From positions 2,667,908 through 2,731,907 of the forward strand of contig CAJNOP010000016.1 of assembly GCA_905250075.1 (NCBI GenBank): a stretch of DNA of 64,000 nucleotides, in the 5' to 3' direction. Position numbers and translations under genes: made by a program. The stretch is from Rotaria sp. Silwood1. Lineage: Eukaryota > Rotifera > Eurotatoria > Philodinida > Philodinidae. Shown one piece after another: positions 24,436 through 43,512 of the stretch. Position 1 is the first letter of the stretch, and every line of letters starts with the position of its first letter. The notes beneath the pieces were generated by a model that worked only from the letters and a program-made list of their open reading frames with translations, searched no databases and had not been told where the DNA came from.

Positions 24436-26049
24436 TGCATATAATGAATCCTGTTCAAATTGAAATAGTGACAGAGTAAATTATAATTAAAGACAAAAAC
24501 AATTTGACAATAGTCATGATCTATTTTACTTTTCTTTATATTTTTCATTCAAATTCACTGAGAAATAGTGATGTTTAGCTTTGGGGTTATTTGTTTTCGT
24601 GATTTTTAATTAAATATTTAATATCTGTAATTTTATGTTACCTCTTTTTTTGTATCTTTCAGCAATTTGTTCTCTTTCAGAAATCTCATATTCTAATGAC
24701 TGTATGCATCTTTCAATAGAAATAACAGCAATATATGTTTTCTTTTAGAGATACTCCGATTATCAAGTAAAAATTTAAATCTTATTTCCTTTTTTTTCAG
24801 TTGATGATCTGGCTATAATAATAGCTTGCAAAATAGTTGTAAGCTATACTGAGCAGTGCTTAGATATTAATAAAAAACTCAATTAATTTTTCGAGAATCC
24901 GGAATATTACTCAATACTAAGCTTTCAGCCGATTAGTTGCAATGAGGCAATGTGGTTTTATAGAAAGGTTGATACAAAATAAAACAACGCAAAAGATTAG
25001 ACTAATACTAAATATGATTGAGAAATTCCGATTAGATAGGCGTACTACGTACGATTAAGACATGCTCTGTTTTCTAGTTACGTTCATCCATTATTTACCT
25101 GACTCTTTTCTTCTAATCATATGAAATCAACAATCAGAACAATCTCCCGTCTACTGCACTTAACGAAAACGAATTTTCTTTCATCTAGAATGGGACGATT
25201 CTTTCTATATGTTTGCACTGAACGATATCTTTCTAGCAGATAGATGTGTTAGATATTTGGACAGGTATTTTAAGAGTCTATCGGAACTAACAAATGGAAG
25301 TTTATTAATGCAACAGACCATACTGAATTTTAAGGCACCCTCTACTTCTCAGAAATCAATATGAGACTAGCTACATTCAAATCTCATGATATTTTCAGAA
25401 TATTGTTCGGATTATCGTGCAAAGACTTAAATAAAGTTTTCAGCTCTATTCCATGACGCTTGAGACAGATATTAAATAAACAACATTCAAGAATAGCTTA
25501 CTGATCAACCGAAAATCTCTGCAGGTCTTCATTCTGTATACTGAAGCTTTTTTGTTTTAGCAAGAGCATGTTAGGCTATAGAGAATGACACAGCCCTTCT
25601 TTTTATTAATTCTTACTTCTTAAGCAGAGAAAAGTTCCATGCTTAAAAAACACTCTTAAACAAGGATGCTCTAATTATAATAGTAACAAAACTTAATTTT
25701 AAAAAAAACCACTCAACCATGCCTTTGATCTTAACATGCTCTATTATTCAAAAAGAGAAATTGACTACAATGAAGTTCCTTCTATAAATCTGGAATGCGC
25801 GATGAAAAAAAGCATAAAAATAGAAAAAAATCGACAAGATTTTCTGCTTTTTTTGAAAACAGCGTTTTTTTCAAATGGAAGATGCCAGAAATCATCAAAA
25901 ACTTTTGGAAAAACGGGATATTTCATAAAAAGTCATGTTGTTTATGAAAGATCAGACCTCGGACTATCTTAACATGCAATTAACTTAGTTTCGATAATTT
26001 TCACGAAAATTGACTTTTTTGGGGGATAGCTTTAAATCGAATTAAAGCT
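24436..26049. other. gene-free stretch downstream of aquaporin
   Basis: The first ~150 bases are presumably 3' UTR. No exon series or clear repeat structure was detected in the rest. Confidence 0.4.
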
Positions 26050-26069
26050 ACAATGGTCACAGTAGTCAT

Positions 26070-27030
26070 TGGTGCTACCGTGCAACGTGCACTCCTAATA
26101 GTGCTGCATTGGTCTAGACATATCCATATAGAATAACAATGAAGTCAATGAGCACATGGTAAAACTACGGCGGTCTTAAATTCATTTCGACTATTTCGAT
26201 CGGAGAGGTCTATCTTAAAAAAAATTGCTGAGTTTTATAAAACATGACTGAAACCTGAGAACGAACGAGGAAAACATCCAAACTGATCCCTGCAGTTTAA
26301 TCTCATATTGTGTCTACTAGAACATTTGAGTGAGACTAGGATAAGTAAAAAAGGGTTCCTCACCATGAACCTTTGGAGACGAATTATAATCGATATACTG
26401 AATATTCGATACACGTTTACATACATACAGAAAAGTCAGAAAGGAGAACTATGATCTGAAATCTAGTTCATACATAGATCTAATCGTCTGTAAAATATTC
26501 TGAAAGTTTCAGTCGAAAAAAAATTTTCTTTGTCGAAATATGGAATTTTCAAGTAAACTCGATTTCTGCATCATACATATTGCAACCGAATATCTGTTAG
26601 AAATTTAAGATTTCAAAAAAAAATAAAATTCTTATCACTTAAAACTTGTAAGGTGTTCTATAAGTCATTTGACTTATATAGCAGCAAATTTTCACGTCGA
26701 AATGTTGCTTCTGATTTGTTGGTATATATTCAAAGATGGAACGAAAATTCACTACAATCATATTAATTCAATTTCAAAGGTCCATACAGATGAACTGTTT
26801 TAGACTTTTTCTAGTTTCACTGAAACCTCTCTTATATGCCCAATATGAGCTCAAACAGCGGGTGTTACTCAGAAAAACGTTTAGCAAATTTTTGTAAAAT
26901 TCAACTACTTTTTTGAAATGATTTCCCCAATCGAAAAATCAGAATCAATCCAATACTACCATAGTTTTATCATGTGCTAACAGTCTTCAGCGTTATGCTA
27001 TGTGTGCATGTCTATACCAGTGCAGCGTTC
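26070..27030. repeat. ~1-kb foldback-like repeat
   Basis: GCTGCATTGGTCTAGACAT (about 26103-26121) followed by GAGCACATGGTAAAACTA recurs inverted at about 26960-27030 (rc: GCTGCACTGGTATAGACATG, then TAGCACATGATAAAACTA). The arms are alignable over roughly 120 bp at 65-75% identity and are ~750 bp apart. A block in the spacer (TTTTAGACTTTTTCTAGT) is also found in the CAAP1-like gene intron near 46640, so parts of this element are dispersed. No transposase frame is present. Confidence 0.45.
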
Positions 27031-27059
27031 TATTGAAGACTGCTACACTGTCATCATTA

Positions 27060-28395
27060 TATATCTACATTGAACAACATGATTAGAATAGAAGCATTCA
27101 ATTATGTTTTCACAGATCTAAACGTTTCGTAGAAAACATCTCTGTTTTAGGAAAATGTAGCTTTGGAGTGCTGTCAATACGACAGTGAATTTTGTTCTCG
27201 TATTTAATAAAGAAGAAAATTTAAATATTTTCTGTTTTTCCTGAAGCCTTTTCCAATAATTTTATATTGTTGTATAAGATGCTCATTGTGATACTACTGT
27301 TCAGTATATACATAGAATGGTCTGTCATGGAACAAAAAGGTTAGTTGTGTGTTTACCCTCTATATAATCTGAATCTACATATTATCTTCTTCCAACTAAA
27401 TCCGTTCAAAGTTTGTACTGATAAAAATCAATCGATTATCAGATTAATGCAGATAAAAAACAATTAGTTCACATCAATTTACAGTGTCTTGATTTTAATT
27501 AATTAATCATTAATTATTTTCTTTTATTCATCAATAATTTTTCTTCAAGTATTAAATCATCATAAATAAATATAATCTTCACTGTTTTTCATTATGTGAT
27601 CGTAATTGAAAAAGAGAACGAACAAATCTTTTGTTTGTTTGTTTAGAAAGAAAAAAAAAATAAAATAAAATAAAAGAGGAAGAAATTCAAAAGAGAAAAA
27701 AAGGACACATACACTGACAAAAAACCGATATCACACATTTTCGTTTTTTTCTTTTTCTTTGTTTATATTATTCGAAAGCACAATTTGTATTTATATATAT
27801 ATATGCATGTTTGTGTATGTGAAATGATATTGGTTTTGCAAAAAAACGAAAAATAAAATAAAATATAATAAAAATTTTCTTTGCTATTTCGATACAAAAC
27901 GGGACAAGAAAAAGAAAAAAAGACTGAATGTTTCTATGAAATTTAAAATAGACTTTATAGGAAGTGATCAAGAATGAAAAAAGAAAAATAAATTATGTAT
28001 ACTATAGATTCCATCAAAGAGATAAACAAAACAAGAATATTTTCCATTCTCATTCACAGATAAACTATTCACTAGTACCGAAAGAAATCTCTCACGCGGG
28101 ACATTCGATAGAGTAACTAATATTTAGCAAAGAGAAACAAAGTTCTTTTTATGTGTTTTTTTCTTCTTTTGATATCTCAGCGGACGGATGGAGAAAAATG
28201 AAATCTGACAGTAATGGTGGGAAAGCAAAAAAAACAAAAATAACATGTTGAGTGTGCATTATAGAAAATGAAAAAAAAAGTTTGAAGAAAGATCAACAAG
28301 GAGAAAAGAAAAAAACACCACCACCACCTCCACCACACATCTCCCTATATGAAAGAAAAAAAAAACAATCGAAGATGAACAGTTATTGGTTGCTA
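27060..28395. other. gene-free stretch, 3' flank of DYRK2
   Basis: Low-complexity runs only: (AATAA)n at about 27655-27675, a TA run near 27797-27806, and a CCACCACCACCTCCACC stretch near 28317-28337. The right part is presumably 3' UTR of the minus-strand kinase. Confidence 0.45.
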
Positions 28396-34730
<6,335 letters not shown>

Positions 34731-37700
34731 TGAATCACTTGTGTTCCCCGTATTATGTATGATGATAGTAGTATTAGTAATAAAAACTAAAATATAAAAA
34801 AATGAAGTTAAACTTTTTGCAATGTCTTTTATCAGATTTATACAACTCCAAATCAGCAGCAGATGGAAGTATAGTGCAACATTTCTTGCTGATTTTTTCT
34901 TTCTTATTTTTTCCTTAGCTATTTTCCTTTTATTCAATATAGCATAAAATAAATTCTGTAAATTTTTTCTTTCTGATGGTTTTCTTTGAGTGTTCTCATT
35001 ATATTACTACTGTGTTTTCCTTTCTTTTTTTTACGTTATTATTATAAAAAAAAAAAGTCTTAAAGAATTTCTTTTCTTTTCTTTCGTCTTGATTAAGAGT
35101 AAATTTTATCGTCAATTCGTTTACTTTTTAACGTACCTGTTCAATAGTATTTAATTTTGTGAAAAAAATACAAAGATGTGTCAGTTTTGAAGCAAGGTCA
35201 ACAATCTACTGTTGTTTTTTTTGTTTGCATGTGTGTTGGAAATAAATATAAATCAACAAAAAAACTAAAAAAGGGAGGGAAGGGACGGGAGAGAGAAAGA
35301 GGAGTGAGAATTGCATTTGTAAAATGTGATTAAAAACAGCGACAACAACGACGCGTAACAGAACAGAATACTTTCACTTTCTCTCTCTCTCTCTCTCTTT
35401 CGTCTTCTCAATTGAAAGTACATTTCTACAAACAATGAGTCTGTTGAAATACAGGCAAAAAGAAAAAAAAGAAAAGAGATTGATGAATAGAAACCACATA
35501 CTAGCAGAGATGAAGAGGCAACCTATGTTCATCAAGGTCTTCCATGGTCCAGTTTCCTCTCATTTATTCATCACTTACATGGTAGCAGCATGTTTCTTTT
35601 CTTTTTCTTTTTTAAAAAAAGAAAAAAAGACGAAAAGACATAAGTATTCAGAGGTTTTTCTTCGACATTCTGTAACAAAAAAATTTTCGTTCCCTCTCAT
35701 GTGTCGTCTTATCTCAAAATTCTTTATTTTTCTTTTTTTTATTTATTCTCTTATACTGTTATTTTTCGTCAACAATAGCCTTCAAATTTCTTCCGAGAAG
35801 TGAAGTACTTAATAACCAGCAAGGTTACTTTTAAGTATAGCAACAAAAAAAAAAAAAATATATATATATATAAAATAAAAAAAAAAGAAACTTTCTTATT
35901 ATAGATTGGTTCCTTTAGTATGAATTCGTATACTTAAGACAAATACGTCATTTTTTTATATTATTATATAAAAGACTTTAATTATCGATTAAAACGAAGC
36001 AAAAAAAAAGAAAGAAAATTTCGAAATTCATAAATAATATTGATTTAATAAAAAAAAAATACAAAAGAAAGAAACAAGATGATTACCTACCCGCTTTCCT
36101 TTCCTCGATGTCGAGGATGAATGTAAATGGATGTAATCAAAGATTATATCCTCCTAATCGCTGATCTTGATTATCCTTCAGTAACTAAATAAAAAAGAAA
36201 GAACGTCACCACTATCAGTAAATGCGCTGACGCAACTCAACAGTAGGAGTAGTGGTTGTTGAGACATCATCGCTCATCGCTTGTTCGACAATTTCAACGT
36301 GCCAATTCAATAAACGCATGTACTCGGCTCGCTATCGACAACGAACGATAGAGAGAAACAAACAATAAAGCGAGATTAGTATACCAACATCTCAAAGTCG
36401 TCATCGTATTGAGTTAATAATACACAAAGAAAAAGAAAAATAACAATGATGATTTTTCTCTCTTAATTCTCTTTCAAATAAGTGATGAATACAATATCAG
36501 ATTACAATTTAGTCCTTTCGTATAAAGTTACTATGTTTTACTTCTTGAGAAACTAATCAATGTATTCGATAATCATCTTTTAAATTCTTATTAGATTCAT
36601 AATTATTGAGACAATATGTTACATACCAGTTTTATTATTATTATTATTATTGAATCAAATTGTTCAATATGTAATAAATAATTATTGATGCATTTCACAT
36701 AAATGAAAGAGATTAATCGACTTTTTGATTCAGTATTAAATGTTAAATTTATTGATGTCGCAATTTACAACTAGGTACATAGAATTATACAAAAATATAC
36801 TAGTAATCTAAAAAAAATTAAGAAAAACAGGAATTTTTTTGTTTTATTTGTAAAATAAATAGCCCAAAATAATAATAGAGAAATAAAGAAAAAGAAAATG
36901 TTTGATTTGTGTCCTAAAATGACAAAAAAAATGTTACAGATGCTTCTATGATGGCCATTATTCAACTGGTAACTGTGTACACCGAAAGAGGTTTTATTCT
37001 TTCCTTTTTTTTACTTTGATACAATAGTGGCATCTCGAACAAAATTTGTAACAATGATGTCTAGCGCCATCATGTGTTTAAAAATAGATGTTTTATTTGC
37101 GATAGAGATACAGTGCATTCTAATATCAGCAACGATGCAAATAGATCAAAACAAGAAGAGGATAACTTCGAAAAATTAGAGAAAAGGTCTTGTTAAATGC
37201 ATTCTAAATCTGAGACCATTTAACGTGTATATAGGTTTTTTAGTGTATTGAAAAATACACACCAATTTTATCGATTTCGACCTAGTTTTTTTTACATGTC
37301 AGACAAACTTTGATACAAGTTCATGAATCTATATCTAACTCAAAATTGCCATTTCTTGTATAACAGACATTACAGTAGACTTCTTAAAAAATTCTATTTT
37401 TCATTGCTAAATTTTCCTAATAGAAACATTGTCATATTTAGGTCAGACAAGATTCTCAATCTTTTTCGCTGCCGAAGGCGACTACGCTCGCAATAACTGT
37501 CAACAAATACGATGACTATTTTATTTTATTAGAAATTTAAGTTCGTACTATATTTTCGAAAAAGGGACAAATTGGTTTTACCCTTGGAGGCTACACAAAT
37601 TTGCTTTTACATTAAGAAGTTTTAGCTGTCAAATAAATAAATCATGAAATCAATTCTGTTTTTGTAACAATATTTTTAAAATTTTTTCAAATTCAATTAT

Positions 37701-37868
37701 TATCGACATGGGTAAAAAAAAATTCATGCGGTTACTTAAGAACTTTGAATGAATGATTCTGAGTTCTGTTGCCCAAAAAAAAACTTTAGATATTTTAAAA
37801 ACATGTCAAGTTGTTGTAGCTCAGATAGTTCAGTGAACTGTATTTTGTCATCAAAAACAGTATGTGTT
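34731..37868. other. 5' flank of DYRK2, simple repeats, possible leader exon
   Basis: No coding gene was identified. Simple repeats: (CT)n at 35379-35398, a poly-A/TA run at about 35845-35875, (TTA)n at 36632-36652. A less AT-rich patch at about 36090-36350 (minus strand) ends in GGGTAGGTAAT, a plausible donor, and contains a short open frame beginning MRLLNWHVEIVEQ; it is a candidate 5' leader exon for DYRK2, since the kinase coding exon starts behind an acceptor. Confidence 0.35.
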
Positions 37869-38070
37869 GTCAAAAATTACGGTCATCACACCTAAACACT
37901 ACATCAAAACAGAAAACAGCGAAACATTGACATTCATAAACGGCATCAAAACGTTATTACATATGTGTGACATACGTATAATAACTTTTCAATGCCATTT
38001 ATGAAGGTCACTTTCTTACTATTTTTTATTTCAAAACGACGTTTAGGTGTGATAAAATGGTAACTTTGAA
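37869..38070. repeat. ~200-bp near-palindromic element
   Basis: Left arm TCACACCTAAACACTAC...TTCATAAACGGCATCAAAACG and right arm (reverse complement) TCACACCTAAACGTCG...TTCATAAATGGCATTGAAAAG align over ~100 bp at about 65-75%, meeting at about 37970 with no real spacer. This is a hairpin-forming miniature element. The hAT-type element begins 18 bp beyond its right end. Confidence 0.65.
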
Positions 38071-38087
38071 CAATATATACTAGATTG

Positions 38088-38970
38088 CAGAGTTGTAACC
38101 GGCCCGGCGAAACCGGACCGGGCCGGTTTGAACAGCTAGACCGGCCGGTTTTTACCGGTTTTTGCTGGTTTGAAAAAGTTGTGTTATTATTAATTTTTTA
38201 ATAAAATAATATTATTTATTTCTGTTCATTACAATTTGTGAAACGAAAAGAGCAAAAGTTTTGTTTTTCGATGTAAATTCAAATTTTTCTATACATTAAA
38301 TTTCCTCTTAAAAGATTTCTATTATCTGCTATTTACAACATCTTAATAATCAGAACAGTGTCACATATTGATTGTTATTTCTTTTTTATGTATTCCTTTT
38401 GATATTAATTCAATTCTTGTTAACATGCCGACACATATCTTTAATTAAATTAATAAAAAAGAGAGTAGGCCGTCAAGCTGATTGTACAGATAGATATACG
38501 TACGATACGATAAGTATTCGTCATATTTCTTTTTATTCAACACAGTAAAAGTACGTAACATAATCTTCTTATTTTTATAATTAGTATGGATGCGGCCATA
38601 TAGTTTGTTAATTTAATATGTATCCTTATGATATTTTTTCTGTGTAAATTTTGTATATAATAAAAGAAGAAATTTAAATCAATTATCAGCTTTTGCAGAA
38701 AAGAACTTCATTTTGTCCAGAACATATTCAATCGTAGAAATTTGTGTTATTGTTTGCTATGAAAATGATAATATACATGAAAAGGAAAGTGTAAAAATCA
38801 ATTTATGGATAAAAGGTCTATGTCTAGAACTAGTTTTACCATGTAAAGAAAATTCATACGTCTGCCGGTTTATGCCGGTCTAGAAATATTTTTAGACCGG
38901 CCGGGCCGGTCTAAGATTTAAACCGGTCAGGCCGGTCCGGTCTGAATTTTTTTGACCGGTTACAACTCTG
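38088..38970. mobile_element. non-autonomous hAT-type element, 883 bp, intact 8-bp target duplication
   Basis: Both ends read CAGAGTTGTAACCGG inward (15-bp perfect terminal inverted repeat). They are flanked by a perfect 8-bp direct repeat CTAGATTG (38080-38087 and 38971-38978), the hallmark of hAT integration. Numerous CCGG/ACCGGTC motifs lie in the first and last ~100 bases, while the ~650-bp middle is AT-rich without a transposase frame. The termini match those of 2693-2964 (CAGAG-TG-AACCGG), so the two belong to one family. The perfect duplication and ends suggest a fairly recent insertion driven in trans. Confidence 0.88.
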
Positions 38971-38978
38971 CTAGATTG

Positions 38979-41451
38979 AGTGGCCAAATACCATCTCCTG
39001 AACTATTTGGACGAAATGAATGAAGTTTTTTCGATAATTTCAATTTTTATTTCATGTATGAAATAGAAACTCATCACAAAAACAGAGAAAAGTATAGCCC
39101 AAGTCTTCTGAAATCCAACAAAGAAGTTGTCTGCAAATTCTTGTCGTTTGGAGAAAATAGAGCTTTGATAGTTTACCCAAGACGAAAGAAACGTATATAG
39201 CCTATATCTTTACGAATCGAAGAAAATTTCAGTCAAACTTTCAAAAGAATGAAGCTGTACTCCGATCATTCTTATACTCTCTGAAATTTGACATCTCTTC
39301 AATATTCAATTATTGCCAAAATTTTAATAGAAAGATGTAGCAAAGAATCTTTTTTAGACAAAGCTTTTTCGAATAGAAGAAAATTTTCTCGACTTTTAAA
39401 TATGAAATATGGATTAAAATGATTCGCTGCTTGCTTTTTCTGTACGATGAATATGGTAGACAGCATGAATCATAGGTATATTAATGGGATTCAAAATAAG
39501 TTTTAATCCATCCATATAAATTTTTGAGAGATCAGTCTTAAGGTGTCAAACCTACAGAAATAAATCTGTTATTTTTTTTTCATATAGTGAGGAAAAATAA
39601 ATATCACTGAGTTTTTTTTTCTCAAAACTTTGATATAAGCATTTTACAAAAATTCTGAGAATAGAAAGAGTTAAGAATTTAGGATGTTCACCATTAGAAA
39701 AAGCCAAGTTAATAGAACATCAGTCAATGAATAATCAAAGACGACAAATATAAATTCTGCTCTATGTCGACTGTTAATGGTAATGTAGCGATTCTATTCA
39801 CGTGATGTTCCAATTGTTCAAAAATCTATTGATCAATATCCCCAGTTTTCAAAAAGGAAGAAGCCACTATAAACAGTTCTCAAAACAGAACAGGTTCATA
39901 TAGTTAAGAACTATGGCATGCCTTAAACAAATCTATTAGAACAGCTCAGTTCTTTTCTACAGAACTAGATCATTTGATGTCAGTTCAGTTCCTCGATCGC
40001 ATAGTGCAACAAATTTTATTCGGACTATCGTATGATTGTTATTTTATCGGACATTTTAGAAAATAATCAAAATACCTGTGTTTTTTTCTCAGTAACAAGT
40101 CAATTTTGCATACAAGTGATGTTTTTAATCAGCTGATCTAAGTTGGCGTAGGACAAAAGTATTTTCTCAATTAAAAAATAAAACTTCAAAAGTGTTATTT
40201 TATTACATTCAATTGATAAAAAATAATTTTAACATACACTGGATACCGAAAGTATTCAACAAGATCTATGTTCAATTTTCTTCTGCTGCTGTCATTAGTG
40301 TTAGAAAAAAATCTGAAGAACGATTCGAATAGAGAAGATTGTTTCCGAAGGAAATATAAGAAAATAAAACAAGTTCCTATGGACGGACAAATTATATTTT
40401 AACCTTCAATTAAATTGCTATATCTTAGCCAAAAAATGTCGTAGATAACTTAGTGATGTTCCATTTCGTGGAAAATCATTGTACTCAATCGTTCTATGTA
40501 ATTTAAACAAAACTATATTTACGTGTTCTATGTGTTCAAAAACGAAGGTTTTGATTTTCTCGAGTCCCTATCTTTGAGAATATGATTATGTTTTTTTATT
40601 TGCTTATGTTTTCGTCAAAAACTATTTTTTCTATTCTTGTTCATTTGGTAAGCACTCGTGAATAATAGGAAAACCTAGAATAGTTTAATTTTTTTCAGAC
40701 CTTCATTCTTGGAATATCGAAGTTTCACTGAATTTTTCAATAGAAAACTGTGGCCACGTCATAAATCAAGTTTTGACTTCAAATTTTACACGAGCAAAGT
40801 TCTTAACGAGATCAGTTAACTTTGTAACTAGTGTTTCCTTTGTGGCCATATAAATATATGAACAAAATTTGATTTTACACATGAGAGAAAATTTCGTATA
40901 CTCCGTATGTCAGAATAGGAGATGCTAGAATCTTTACAACTTGCTCAATGAACTAATCTCTGTCAGAAATTTGTTTGTACAAAGTTTGAAGTAGAAAGTC
41001 GATTGTTTCACATGATCATAGTAGTTTGTTGAAAAGCCCAGTAGAATTTCAATATCTCAAAAACGAAGGCCTCGAGAACAAAATCATTCTAGATATTTCT
41101 GTATTGAGTTGTGCATAATATCTTTCTTATTTGTTATTTCAAACTGTCTATTTTGCAATCGCTATTAGAAATATTTCATCGATTGAAGAGAAAAACAAAT
41201 AAATATATGATCTTTATCAATCTCGAGACACATAATAAAATGAAATATTTTATCTAATAATCATTTAGATCTAAAACTACGAAATATTTTTATTTTTCTA
41301 TGGAGCACACAAAATAAAATTTCAAATAGATTATATATTTTTTCAAAGATTTATTTTTAAATATTGATGTTGTTAAAGTACATTCAAAAAAAAAGCACTG
41401 CATGAGTATGTGCTATTTTAATATATAGTTTCAATAGGAATTGTTCGTTGC
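38979..41451. other. gene-free stretch downstream of the prepropeptide gene
   Basis: AT-rich DNA without exon-like frames. Phrases such as ATCTCAAAAACGAAGG recur loosely through 40500-41070 and elsewhere in gene-free DNA (for example AACGAAG near 31966), suggesting old dispersed repeats. The last ~50 bases are presumably 3' UTR of the minus-strand prepropeptide gene. Confidence 0.35.
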
Positions 41452-42118
41452 TTATCGTCTTTTGCCAAGAAGAATGCCTTCATTAGGTAGATCACGTTTT
41501 CCTAAGAGCACAGCTTCATTAGGTAGATCCCGTCTTCCCAAAAGTATAGCTTCATTAGGTAAATCACGCTTTCCCAAAAGTATAGCTTCGTTGGGTAAAT
41601 CTCGTTTGCCTAAGAGCACAGCTTCATAAGGTATTCGACGTTTTCCTAAAAGGATAGCTTCATTAGGTAAATCACGTTTTCCTAAAAGCACAGCTTCATG
41701 AGGTAATCGTCGTTTACCAAGAAGGATAGCTTCACTTGGAAGTCGAACTGCACGTGCTTCTAATCGACGTTTGCCCAACATGATACCAACATAACCATCA
41801 GGAATATCACTGTTGCTAAAAGTACGTTTTTCAATTGTTGAACTTGTTTCATCTAAATCTTCATCATATGTTTTATCAATTGGTACATCATCATTATGTA
41901 TTGGTGTAGCTTGGAATGAATCAAACAAAAGAAGAAAACCTTAAAAAAACAAAATCAAAAAATTATAATAGTTCTACTTCGCTGACTTAACTAAGTGATT
42001 TTCATTTATCATTCGAATTCTTTTCTTTTTTTTAATATCTATATCAGTGCTTTTAATAATATTATTCTAACTTACCCATACTAAATAGAATGGTATAAAT
42101 TATCGGATTGGAAATCAT
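41452..42118 (-). CDS. multi-copy amidated neuropeptide precursor (new family candidate)
   Basis: Two exons (42076-42118, 41452-41939) joined by a 136-bp GT-AG intron encode a 176-residue prepropeptide. Residues 1-~25 (MISNPIIYTILFSMGFLLLF...) form a signal peptide. An acidic spacer (DDVPID...DEDLDE) ends at the first dibasic site, EKR. Then follow nine segments each ending in Leu-Gly and a dibasic (eight GKR, one GRR): one TFSNSDIPDGYVGIMLG and eight of the pattern (D/R/I)-x-P-x-E-A-(I/V)-L-L-G. Prohormone convertase cleavage, basic-residue trimming and Gly-directed amidation would release peptides such as DLPNEAILL-amide (three copies), DLPNEAVLL-amide, RLPHEAVLL-amide and IPYEAVLL-amide; some sites are KRR, so the released N-terminus may vary. 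I do not recognise the C-terminal LL-amide signature as a known family. The repeats are a 33-bp tandem array at DNA level. Likely secreted from neurons or gland cells as a GPCR ligand. Confidence 0.88.
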
Positions 42119-43183
42119 TATGATTGGATTAGAATTAATAATGAATATATAAATGAAGCTCGAATCTGAAATATTACTGTACAAAAATTTTATATGTATG
42201 TATAGGCAATCATAATCTCTCATGAGAGGTTAGCATGAAGATTATATTTATGTATATTCTATTTCTTGTTGTTTTATTGATCGAGTTTTCTTTTTCACGA
42301 TTAATATCGGCAAACATGGGCGATGAATATATAAATACATATATGAAAAACTGGCATAGCAATTGTTAAATGAACTGTTTCAATAGCTTTATATACTCTC
42401 TTATTTCCGATCCAACAAAGAGAGAAAAAAAAAGAAAGAAAATTGTCTGTATTTTTTTCCTCTGTCAAAAAATAATAATGTTACATATGTAGGCGATTTT
42501 TGACTTGAATATTTTTTCTTTTTCTTACTGATGATTATTGTTAATTAGATCAACACGAAAAAAGAAAAGATAGAATTAAGTTATATACAAGATACAGTAA
42601 AAAAATGTTGTCCTGTTTTGTTTGTTTTCTTTTTAAATGTTTAAATCGAATTGATAAACAAATGATTTAGCCTAAGGGTAATATATGATAATCAAAAATG
42701 ACGTCTCTCCCACTTGAAAGCTTTGTTCCTTTTTTTTCTTTGTTCTTGTCATTATATGATTATCGAAATGATTCCCTTGGGCATGAACTGTTACTTGTTT
42801 TATTAATCAGATAAGTTGAAGTATAAGCACATCACAATTCTTATCGTTGGGTGTACAAATTTGATAAGTGACATTCAAATACATACACTTCAAATATTAG
42901 CAAGATAAATTTGATTGTCGATATGAAAGCATTAATCCTGAAAAACTTTCAAGTTCTGTTTTGGTTTTCTTACATATAAAAAAGCAAAAAAAATGTTTTA
43001 GTCACATGAAATTTATAGCATAATTTCACCTGATATAGTTTCAGAATCGAAACTTTGTGTAAGTGTGAGAAATTGTTCGGAGAGAAGTTTGAAAAAAGTC
43101 TTTCCAGTTGCATTGATTATAAGATAAGATCAACACATCTTAAATAGTCATCTGCATGATGATCTCAATCTTGATGAAAAAAG
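42119..43183. other. 5' flank of the prepropeptide gene
   Basis: Promoter and upstream DNA of the minus-strand prepropeptide gene; no further gene or repeat was recognised. Confidence 0.4.
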
Positions 43184-43512
43184 AAAAGTTCTCCACTAAC
43201 AATCTTCACTAATGAAACTAGAAGAATAACTCGAATTAAACCCTTTGTTTAAAATTGTGTCCTTCTCAGAATACTGTTTGAAACTGGAAGATACAATAGT
43301 TTTCAGCAGAAGAAAATGTTGCGCATTGATCGTGATCAGCATCACTTATGAAAATATCTGATCACTAGTAATGCACAATATTTTTGTCTGCTGAATTTTG
43401 TTCTATCCTCATGTTTTAAACAAGATTTTGACGAGTTGAATATTCTGAATAAAAGGTTCAATTCGAGTTATTTTTCTAGTCTTCTGATGAAAAGTTGTTC
43501 AGAAAAACTTTT
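43184..43512. repeat. ~330-bp foldback element
   Basis: The left arm (AAAAGTTCTCCACTAACAA... ACTAGAAGAATAACTCGAAT... TTCAGCAGAAGAAAATGTTG) is matched inverted by the right arm (rc: AAAAGTTTTTCTGAACAAC... ACTAGAAAAATAACTCGAAT... TTCAGCAGACAAAAATATTG). The arms cover about 150 bp each and meet near GTGATCAG at about 43340-43372. No reading frame inside. Confidence 0.68.

Noticed and set aside
35435-35803. 122-codon plus-strand frame
   Set aside because: Dominated by Lys and Phe from purine and pyrimidine runs; no domain, no homology-like pattern; lies in the DYRK2 5' flank.
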